Positions 7,247-13,234 of a stretch of 13,234 bases of DNA are shown here, piece after piece. Position numbers and translations under genes: made by a program. The notes under the pieces were generated by a model. That model made no database searches. It was not told the DNA's origin and saw nothing but the letters and a program-made list of their open reading frames with translations. The DNA comes from Chloroflexota bacterium (GTDB taxonomy: Bacteria > Chloroflexota > Dehalococcoidia > Dehalococcoidales > UBA2162). The stretch's first letter is position 1. The number at the start of each line of letters is the position of its first letter. The DNA lies in contig JACQOL010000103.1 of the NCBI GenBank assembly GCA_016202555.1, forward strand, positions 1 to 13,234, written 5' to 3'.

Positions 7247-7249
7247 GAG

Positions 7250-8869
7250 ATGAAGAAGACCTTAGCATCGATACTCCTTGCCACTTTACTGTCTGTCACT
7301 TTGCTTGCCGGATGTACAGCACCGCTAGCAAAACCATCTACGCTGACTCCAACCCAAACTACTCCGAGTCCTACGGCTCAGGGGACTCTTAATCTCTTTG
7401 GGGATGACCCGACTACTCTCGACCCCGCCCTTGCTGGAGATGCCACCTCCCATGATTATATCGTTCAGATTTTCAGCGGCCTGGTTCGCTTGGATGATAG
7501 CCTCCAGCCGGTCCCTGACATTGCTAAGAGTTGGGACATCAGTCCCGATGGCATGACATATACCTTTCATCTGCGCAACGATGTAAAATTCCAGGACGGC
7601 CGTCAGGTCAAAGCCGATGACTTCAAATTCTCTTTGGAGCGGGCTTTTGACCCGGCCATCGGTTCGACTACGGCGCTCACTTACCTTGGTGATATTATCG
7701 GCGTAAAAGATATGTTGGAGGGTAGTGTTAAAACGATTAGCGGCGTTAAGGTTGTTGATGATTATACCCTTCAGGTGATTATAGATTCACCTAAATCTTA
7801 CTTCTTGTCTAAAATGACTTACCCCACTGCCTTTGTCATCGACAAGAATAACGTGAATTCAGGTAAGGACTGGTGGCTCACCCCTAACGGTACCGGCCCC
7901 TTCAAACTCACTCGGTATACTAAACAGCAGCAACTTGTTTTGGGGAGGAATGACTTATACTACGGCGTCAAAGCTAAAGTTACCTCGGTGGTATTCGGTA
8001 TCCTGTCGGGCAACCCGATGGACTTATATGAAACCGGTAAGATTGATGTTGTTGGTGTTTCACTGCCTTATATTGAGCGGGCATCTGACCAGTCTGGACC
8101 ATTTGCCGGCCAACTTGCTCAGGCACCGGAGCTTAGTATTAGTTATATCGGTTTCAACTCGGCTAAGCCACCTTTCGACGATGTTAATATCCGTCTCGCC
8201 TTCAGCTATGCCGTCGATAAAGACAAGCTGGTTTCGGTAGCTTTTAAGAACATGGTGCAGCGTGCCGATGGTGTTCTGCCGCCGGGTATGCCGGGCTACA
8301 ATAAAAATCTGGCTGGGCTGGGTTTTGATGTTAATAAGGCAAAAGACTTGATTGCGAAGTCGAAGTATGGCTCGGTGGCTAATTTGCCGTCGATAACCCT
8401 CACCACTTCCGGGGAGGGTGGTAGGGTTTCCAATCTTCTGGAGGTAATTGCCTACCAATGGAAGCAGAACCTGGGTGTAGATGTTACCATAAGGGCATTA
8501 GAACCGGAGCGATATTTCTATAATCTCAAATCCGAATTAGACCAGATGTATGATTTCGGCTGGATTGCCGATTATCCGCATCCCCAGGATTTCCTTGATA
8601 TCCTCTTCCACAGCGGTGCCGACTATAACTATGGTGGCTATGCTAATGCCGATGTCGATACTCTCCTTGATAAAGCGGGCCGGGGGCAGGACTTCAATGC
8701 CACTGCGGCACTATATCAGCAAGCTGAGCAGAAACTGGTTGATGAAGCGGCTATGTTACCTCTCTTTTTTGCTCAAAACTACATCCTCGTGAAGCCCTAT
8801 GTCAGCGGTTATAAACTTAACCCACTCGGCTTTGTCATGCTGAACAATGTCTCGCTTGGTTCTCACTGA
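7250..8869 (+). CDS. Peptide-type ABC transporter substrate-binding lipoprotein (SBP family 5)
   Basis: This 539-residue lipoprotein should capture oligopeptides or a similar ligand on the outer face of the membrane and deliver it to an ABC permease. It has a lipoprotein signal with the lipobox LAGC and lipidated Cys22, then a Thr/Pro-rich linker at about 23-45. The family signature follows at about 88-117, reading DIAKSWDISPDGMTYTFHLR and then KFQDG. Later parts (FDDVNIRLAFSYAVDKDKL, DYPHPQDFLDILFHS) and the length are typical of DppA/OppA-like proteins. The ATG is 3 nt after the peptidase stop, with only weak ribosome binding sequence, so translation may depend on the upstream gene. No permease or ATPase genes are adjacent, so it must share a transporter encoded elsewhere. 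Ligands of this family also include nickel and sugars; peptide is an inference. Confidence 0.93.
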   Translation: MKKTLASILLATLLSVTLLAGCTAPLAKPSTLTPTQTTPSPTAQGTLNLFGDDPTTLDPALAGDATSHDYIVQIFSGLVRLDDSLQPVPDIAKSWDISPDGMTYTFHLRNDVKFQDGRQVKADDFKFSLERAFDPAIGSTTALTYLGDIIGVKDMLEGSVKTISGVKVVDDYTLQVIIDSPKSYFLSKMTYPTAFVIDKNNVNSGKDWWLTPNGTGPFKLTRYTKQQQLVLGRNDLYYGVKAKVTSVVFGILSGNPMDLYETGKIDVVGVSLPYIERASDQSGPFAGQLAQAPELSISYIGFNSAKPPFDDVNIRLAFSYAVDKDKLVSVAFKNMVQRADGVLPPGMPGYNKNLAGLGFDVNKAKDLIAKSKYGSVANLPSITLTTSGEGGRVSNLLEVIAYQWKQNLGVDVTIRALEPERYFYNLKSELDQMYDFGWIADYPHPQDFLDILFHSGADYNYGGYANADVDTLLDKAGRGQDFNATAALYQQAEQKLVDEAAMLPLFFAQNYILVKPYVSGYKLNPLGFVMLNNVSLGSH

Positions 8870-8988
8870 TTGGACTATTCAAGACTCGGATGCAATTCCT
8901 GCCCGGTTACATTCAGTAAAGACAAGCCCAAAGGTGCCTTTTCGTGGATAGTATTGTCTTGATGTTTTGCCCAAATAACCGGCGACTT

Positions 8989-9018
8989 TCGACTCATTCC
9001 TGCCAAAAATGGTATAAT
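8989..9018 (+). promoter_or_regulatory. Promoter of pcrA with extended -10, predicting a leaderless mRNA
   Basis: A perfect TATAAT at 9013-9018 is preceded by TGG, forming an extended -10 element. TCGACT at 8989-8994 is a 4-of-6 match to the -35 consensus with an 18-nt spacer. The ATG lies 8 nt after the -10 box, so transcription should start at or within a few bases of the start codon, and there is no room for a ribosome binding site. Confidence 0.7.
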
Positions 9019-9026
9019 AGTTACTA

Positions 9027-11237
9027 ATGGATATTTTGGCTTCGCTTAACCCGGCGCAGAGGGCAGCAGTAGAGACGATTAGCGGTCCGGTGCTGATTCT
9101 GGCTGGTCCGGGCAGTGGCAAGACCAGGGTGATTACCCATCGTATTGCTTACCTGATTAAAGTCGTTGGCATCAACCCCCGCCATATTATGGCTGTTACC
9201 TTTACCAACAAGGCGGCCCGGGAGATGGCGAGTCGATTATTTGGTAAGAGTGAAGAAGACTCTGCCGCTCCGCTTCTTGATTGGAGCATGCGGGATATGG
9301 TCACCCTGGGTACTTTTCACGCTATCTGCTCCCGTATTCTGCGCCAGGATGGTCAGGCTATCGGTATTGACCACCATTTTGTCATCTACGACGATACCGA
9401 CCAGCTCAGTTTGCTCAAACGTAGCCTTCAGGAAATAGGACTTGACCCCAAGCAATATACTCCTCAGGCAATCGCCTCTGCCATTTCGGCGGCAAAGAGT
9501 CATCGGCTGACCCCGACCGAATCAATCCAGCGCGGTCGCAGCTATTTCGATGAGGTGGTAGGGCGGGTCTACGAGCATTACCAGCAATTACTGGGGGAAA
9601 ATAATGCCCTGGACTTTGATGATTTGCTGATGAGGACGGTGCAGCTTTTCAGGAAGAGCCCTGAGATTTTGTCCCGCTACCAGTCGAGATACCAGCACCT
9701 TATGGTGGACGAGTTTCAGGATACTAATCTGGTGCAGTATGAGTTGATAAAGATGTTGGGTGGTAAGTACCGCAATATCTGTGTTGTTGGCGACCCTGAC
9801 CAGTCAATCTACTCCTGGCGATTTGCTGACCTGCGCAACATCCTGAGCTTTGAAAAGGACTACCCTGAGACAAAACTGGTCCTGCTGGAGGAGAACTATC
9901 GCTCAACTAAGATGCTTCTGGAAACAGCCTCGAATATCATCTCAGTCAATCAGCAACGTAAACCGAAAAACCTGTGGACGAATAACGAGTTGGGGGAGCC
10001 GGTAACTGTTGTTGAAACCTATACCGAGCAGGAGGAAGCCCAGTTTGTCGTTAATGAGATAGAGCGTTTGGTCGGTCGGGGGCAGGTTAGCCTCGGTGAT
10101 TGTGCCGTGATGTATCGCACTAATGCCCAGTCAAGAGCTCTTGAGGAAGCTTTTATGCGCTACGGTACGCCCTATAAGCTGGTCGCCGGTACCCGTTTCT
10201 ACGAGAGACGGGAGGTTAAGGATATCACTGCCTATTTCCGGCTTATCCAGAACCCTAACGATAGTATTAGCCTGTTACGAATAATTAATGTTCCCGGGCG
10301 TGGTATCGGACAGCAGACCCAGGTCAGACTGGCTAGCTGGGCAAAATCGCTGGGGGTCTCACCCTATCAAGCGTTACAGCTGGTGGCTGAGCCAGCGACG
10401 GCAGAGACAGCTACTGAGCTGAACTTTAATGTTCATACCAGGCGGGTGCTAACCGATTTTCTTAGCCTGATGGAAGATTTTGTTAGCGTAAGTCGCCAGT
10501 TAAACCTGGTTGATTTGTTTGACCTAGTAGTCAAGGGCTCCGGTTATAGGGAATATTTGCTGAGTGAGAGCGACGGAGAGGGACGCTGGGACAATATTAT
10601 GGAACTGCGGACGGTTGCCCAGCAGTATCGTGATTTACCGCCAGGGGAGGGATTAGCTGCCTTTCTGGAGGGGGTAACCCTGGTATCTGATGTCGATACA
10701 CTTGATGAAAGTGCCTCAGCGGTGACCCTGATTACCCTGCATCAGGCTAAAGGACTGGAGTTTGGGGTGGTCTTTATCGTTGGTATGGAGGATGGCATCT
10801 TGCCTCACTTCCGCTCTTTTGATAACCCTGTCCAGATGGAGGAGGAGAGGCGACTCTGCTATGTCGGTATCACCCGGGCTAAGCAGAGGGTGTATCTGGT
10901 GCGGGCCTTTCGTCGCAGCCTGATGGGACGCAGTATGGTCAGTCAACCATCGCGTTTTTTAAGTGACATCCCATCGCACCTGACTTCGGCTAGTGGTCGT
11001 TGGCTAGGCGCCGAGAGGCGGGTAGCCCCATCAATCTATTCCTGGGATACAGAAACTGCCCCCAGCCTGTCCACCTTAGAATTTAAGGCGGGCGAACGTG
11101 TGCACCACATCCAGTTCGGTAACGGGGTGGTGGTCAGTTGCCAGCCAGTGAAGGATGATGCCGAGGTCGTCGTCGCCTTTAATGGTGGCGTCAAAAAACT
11201 CCTCTTGAGCTTCGCTAACCTGGAGAAGGCAGCCTGA
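9027..11237 (+). CDS. pcrA: UvrD/PcrA-type superfamily 1 DNA helicase
   Basis: This 736-residue enzyme unwinds DNA 3' to 5' using ATP and serves nucleotide excision repair, mismatch repair and removal of stalled complexes. Motifs run in order: Q motif LNPAQRAAV (7-15), Walker A GPGSGKT (27-33, Lys32), VDEFQDTN with Asp228-Glu229, GDPDQSIYSWRF from 255, ENYRST, TLHQAKGLEF, and YVGITRAKQR from 612 with the arginine finger in TRA. A C-terminal tudor-like domain at about 688-735 (ERVHHIQFGNGVVVS) marks the PcrA/UvrD group rather than Rep, which lacks it, or RecB/AddA. The start is fixed: an in-frame TAG lies at 9018-9020, and the Q motif begins at residue 7. There is no ribosome binding site because the promoter abuts the ATG. 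mutL follows after 54 nt with its own promoter. PcrA and UvrD names are interchangeable here. Confidence 0.96.
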   Translation: MDILASLNPAQRAAVETISGPVLILAGPGSGKTRVITHRIAYLIKVVGINPRHIMAVTFTNKAAREMASRLFGKSEEDSAAPLLDWSMRDMVTLGTFHAICSRILRQDGQAIGIDHHFVIYDDTDQLSLLKRSLQEIGLDPKQYTPQAIASAISAAKSHRLTPTESIQRGRSYFDEVVGRVYEHYQQLLGENNALDFDDLLMRTVQLFRKSPEILSRYQSRYQHLMVDEFQDTNLVQYELIKMLGGKYRNICVVGDPDQSIYSWRFADLRNILSFEKDYPETKLVLLEENYRSTKMLLETASNIISVNQQRKPKNLWTNNELGEPVTVVETYTEQEEAQFVVNEIERLVGRGQVSLGDCAVMYRTNAQSRALEEAFMRYGTPYKLVAGTRFYERREVKDITAYFRLIQNPNDSISLLRIINVPGRGIGQQTQVRLASWAKSLGVSPYQALQLVAEPATAETATELNFNVHTRRVLTDFLSLMEDFVSVSRQLNLVDLFDLVVKGSGYREYLLSESDGEGRWDNIMELRTVAQQYRDLPPGEGLAAFLEGVTLVSDVDTLDESASAVTLITLHQAKGLEFGVVFIVGMEDGILPHFRSFDNPVQMEEERRLCYVGITRAKQRVYLVRAFRRSLMGRSMVSQPSRFLSDIPSHLTSASGRWLGAERRVAPSIYSWDTETAPSLSTLEFKAGERVHHIQFGNGVVVSCQPVKDDAEVVVAFNGGVKKLLLSFANLEKAA

Positions 11238-11255
11238 TTTCTTTTCGGAAAACCC

Positions 11256-11284
11256 TTGACATTTTACACGTAAGCGTGTATATT
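11256..11284 (+). promoter_or_regulatory. Strong sigma-70 promoter of mutL, predicting a leaderless mRNA
   Basis: A perfect TTGACA at 11256-11261 is followed by a 17-nt spacer and TATATT at 11279-11284 (5 of 6). The mutL ATG starts 8 nt downstream of the -10 box, so the expected transcription start falls at or next to the A of ATG. No Shine-Dalgarno sequence is possible in between. Confidence 0.8.
11265..11280. promoter_or_regulatory. Perfect inverted repeat inside the mutL promoter, possible operator
   Basis: TACACGTAAGCGTGTA consists of two 6-bp arms around TAAG. It fills the spacer between -35 and -10 and touches the first bases of the -10 box, so a bound dimeric repressor would block the polymerase. 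It is too short and lacks a following T-run to act as a terminator for pcrA. The cognate regulator is unknown. Confidence 0.55.
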
Positions 11285-11291
11285 TAACTTA

Positions 11292-13010
11292 ATGCCAATT
11301 AAACTTTTAGACCCGGAAGTAGTTGCCCGGATTGCCGCTGGCGAGGTGGTGGAGCGGCCGGCTTCGGTGGTTAAGGAGCTGGTGGAGAACTCGCTGGATG
11401 CCGGAGCGAGCCAGATTGCGGTTGAGGTACGGGGTGGTGGGGTGAATCTGATTCGGGTAACCGATAACGGCTCTGGTATTCCTGCCGCCGAACTGGAGCT
11501 TGCCTTCCAGAGGTATGCCACCAGTAAGATAGCCGGAATTGATGACCTGGAGACCATTGCCAGCCTCGGTTTTCGGGGTGAAGCCTTGCCCAGTATCGCT
11601 GCCGTTGCCCAGGTGGAGATGGCTAGCTGCTCCGGAGGCGATTCATCGGGTAATTATCTTCACCTGCGGGAGGGCGCGGTCAGTAACCGGGGTAAGCAGG
11701 GACATCCTCAGGGGACGACGGTGACGGTGCTAAATTTGCTCCATAACGTGCCAGCCAGATTAAAATTCCTCAAGTCGCCGGCGACGGAGAATAGCCACAT
11801 CGCTAATGTCGTCAGCCAGTACGCTCTCGCCTTTCCCGAGGTTAAGTTCACTCTTTCCGCTGATGAGCGAATGGTGCTGAGAACTCCGGGCAGTGGTCAG
11901 CTCATCGATAGCATTATTGAGGTCTATGGTCTTAATGTAGCCCAGAATATGCTGGAGCTGGGCAGGGGGGACCGGGTCTGGGAAAGCGGGTCGGCGACTC
12001 TTTCACCCCGGATAACCGGTATGGTCAGCTCGCCAGCAGTAAGTCGCTCCAATCGGGATTATCTCAGCTTTTTTATCAACCGTCGCTGGATAAGTAGTCG
12101 GCTGCTCTCCTGGGCAGTGGAGGAAGCCTACCATGGCTTGCTGATGACCGGGAAACACCCCCTGGCGATTATCAACATCACACTATCACCCAGGGAGGTG
12201 GATGTTAATGTCCATCCCACCAAAACCGAGGTCAAGTTCCAAAACGAGCGGCTGGTTTTTAGCTCTGTCCAAAAAGCAGTCAGGCGGGCTCTTCTTGAAC
12301 TGGCCCCGGTACCTAGGATTGAAGAGGTAGCTATCGCTTATGAATCCCAGGCAGTATCAAGACAACCGCGGTCAGTATCGAGCGGAACCAGTCACCACCC
12401 GGCCAGTCTGATTCCGTTAGCTCAGTCAACTCCTGCCTTCGCCCTGCCGGCGCTGAGATTACTGGGACAGCTTGCGACGACCTATATTATCGCTGAAGGG
12501 TCTGACGGATTGTATCTCATCGACCAGCACGCTGCTCATGAGCGGATTCTTTTTGAGCAAATAAAGAGCCAGAGAGCCAAGCAAGCCATCGAGGTTCAGG
12601 GACTGCTGGTACCGGCAACGCTTGAGATTAACCCCCAGCAGGACGCCGTTCTGAAGTCTCATTACGAGAACCTGGTTGAATTCGGCTTCTCAATTGAGCC
12701 TTTTGGTGAACGAAGCTACCTGGTGCGGGCGGTGCCTGTCTGGCTTCATCAGCAGGACTGGGCGGGAGCCCTCCGGGAATTGCTGGATTTACCGTTAGGG
12801 AGGAACGAAGGGGATTGGCTGGAAAAAGTAGGAATCACTATTGCCTGCCACAGTGCGGTGAGAGCCGGGCAGGCATTAACTGATGACGAAATGCGTGAGC
12901 TGCTACGGCAACTGGAGCTGGTAGCTCTGCCCAATACCTGTCCTCACGGTCGACCCACCATGATTCACTTAAGCTCTGGGCAGTTAGAGAGGGAGTTCGG
13001 TAGAAGCTGA
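11292..13010 (+). CDS. mutL: DNA mismatch repair protein MutL, endonuclease type
   Basis: This 572-residue protein couples mismatch recognition by MutS to strand incision and excision. The N-terminal GHKL ATPase shows ELVENSLDAG with catalytic Glu29, DNGSGI, ATSKI and GFRGEALPSIA. The ribosomal-S5-like domain ends near residue 335 (DVNVHPTKTEVKF). A variable linker spans about 340-385. The C-terminal domain holds the metal-binding nuclease motif DQHAAHERILFE at 411-422 (the DQHA-x2-E-x4-E pattern), ACHSAVRAGQ at 518-527 and CPHGRPT at 550-556. It should therefore nick DNA itself, as in bacteria without MutH. The start aligns residue for residue with E. coli MutL over the first 38 positions, so ATG 11292 is certain even though no ribosome binding site precedes it. 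An in-frame TAA lies at 11271-11273. Its neighbour pcrA encodes the helicase class that works with MutL. No mutS is present in the window. Confidence 0.97.
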   Translation: MPIKLLDPEVVARIAAGEVVERPASVVKELVENSLDAGASQIAVEVRGGGVNLIRVTDNGSGIPAAELELAFQRYATSKIAGIDDLETIASLGFRGEALPSIAAVAQVEMASCSGGDSSGNYLHLREGAVSNRGKQGHPQGTTVTVLNLLHNVPARLKFLKSPATENSHIANVVSQYALAFPEVKFTLSADERMVLRTPGSGQLIDSIIEVYGLNVAQNMLELGRGDRVWESGSATLSPRITGMVSSPAVSRSNRDYLSFFINRRWISSRLLSWAVEEAYHGLLMTGKHPLAIINITLSPREVDVNVHPTKTEVKFQNERLVFSSVQKAVRRALLELAPVPRIEEVAIAYESQAVSRQPRSVSSGTSHHPASLIPLAQSTPAFALPALRLLGQLATTYIIAEGSDGLYLIDQHAAHERILFEQIKSQRAKQAIEVQGLLVPATLEINPQQDAVLKSHYENLVEFGFSIEPFGERSYLVRAVPVWLHQQDWAGALRELLDLPLGRNEGDWLEKVGITIACHSAVRAGQALTDDEMRELLRQLELVALPNTCPHGRPTMIHLSSGQLEREFGRS

Positions 13011-13190
13011 TCGGGTTATTTCTACAAAATCGACTGTCTCTATCATATCAAAGGAACCTATTGTTATGAATGATGCTCCTTTTAATCCCCTTGCTAAACA
13101 ATCTCCCACTTGACTACTGCCCCAGAATGTATGAAAATGGGTCTGCCAGAGGAAACCAATCTGGCTCAAAGGTCACTTCAACCGTAGTAT

Positions 13191-13234
13191 CGGGGCGTAG
13201 CGCAGCCTGGTAGCGCACCTGAATGGGGTTCAGG
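13191..13234 (+). tRNA. tRNA-Pro (anticodon GGG), 3' part outside the window
   Basis: The 44 visible bases fold as the first half of a tRNA: 7-nt acceptor strand CGGGGCG, TA, D arm GCGC with loop AGCCTGGTA and GCGC, A, then anticodon stem CCTGA, loop ATGGGGT and TCAGG. The loop gives anticodon GGG, read as proline. The CGGGGCG start and the D arm are typical of bacterial tRNA-Pro. The window ends exactly at the end of the anticodon stem, so the variable loop, T arm and acceptor 3' strand are not seen. Confidence 0.93.

Noticed and set aside
8903..8982. Inverted repeat CCGGTTA / TAACCGG
   Set aside because: Only 7 bp arms about 66 nt apart with no further pairing; likely chance.
11265..11280. 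Palindrome as a terminator for pcrA
   Set aside because: The stem is only 6 bp without a T-run after it, and it sits between good -35 and -10 boxes, so an operator is more likely.
12984..13169. 61-codon minus-strand frame after mutL
   Set aside because: It starts at TTG without a ribosome binding site, overlaps the mutL end, and matches no family I recognise.
1..13234. CRISPR arrays, insertion sequences, rRNA genes or riboswitches
   Set aside because: No spaced repeats, transposase motifs, terminal inverted repeats or conserved RNA core sequences were recognised by eye.

Overview
This looks like a stretch of bacterial chromosome. The gene set and style would suit an anaerobic Chloroflexota, Dehalococcoidia-like genome. 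The clues are moderate base composition, a secreted peptidase-MA-like protein next to an orphan family-5 solute-binding lipoprotein, a PcrA helicase with a C-terminal tudor domain, an endonuclease-type MutL, and core genes whose promoters sit directly on the start codon. The assignment to this phylum is inference. All intact genes lie on the + strand.

Left end (1-2179), an accessory, visibly AT-richer block. It holds a tight three-gene cassette: a 5'-truncated amino-type DNA methyltransferase (motif I DPFVGVGST, then motif IV TSPPYW), a 303-aa LAGLIDADG-fold protein that starts at TTG, and a 175-aa PD-(D/E)XK nuclease whose ATG overlaps the previous stop codon. Both LAGLIDADG motifs have lost their catalytic acids (Arg and Gly instead of Asp). 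The middle protein is therefore more likely a DNA-binding or specificity partner of a restriction-modification (R-M) system than an active homing enzyme. This is the best candidate for an undescribed system here. Directly behind the nuclease lies a short out-of-frame relic that resembles the C-terminus of a TaqI/Eco57I-type DNA methylase, so the site seems to have hosted more than one defence gene.

Middle (2400-8869), cell-envelope and transport genes. A tandem-domain universal stress protein precedes an MgtA-like (P3B) magnesium-type P-type ATPase. Then a secreted HExxH metallopeptidase and an oligopeptide-type solute-binding lipoprotein follow each other with a 3-nt gap, behind a 13-bp tandem repeat that could be an operator.

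Right end (8989-13234), DNA repair and a tRNA. pcrA/uvrD and mutL each have their own sigma-70-type promoter, with the -10 box ending only 7-8 nt before ATG and no room for a Shine-Dalgarno site. This predicts leaderless mRNAs. The mutL promoter also carries a perfect 6+6 inverted repeat between -35 and -10. PcrA/UvrD helicase and nicking MutL act together in mismatch repair; no mutS or mutH is visible here. The window ends inside a tRNA-Pro(GGG) gene.
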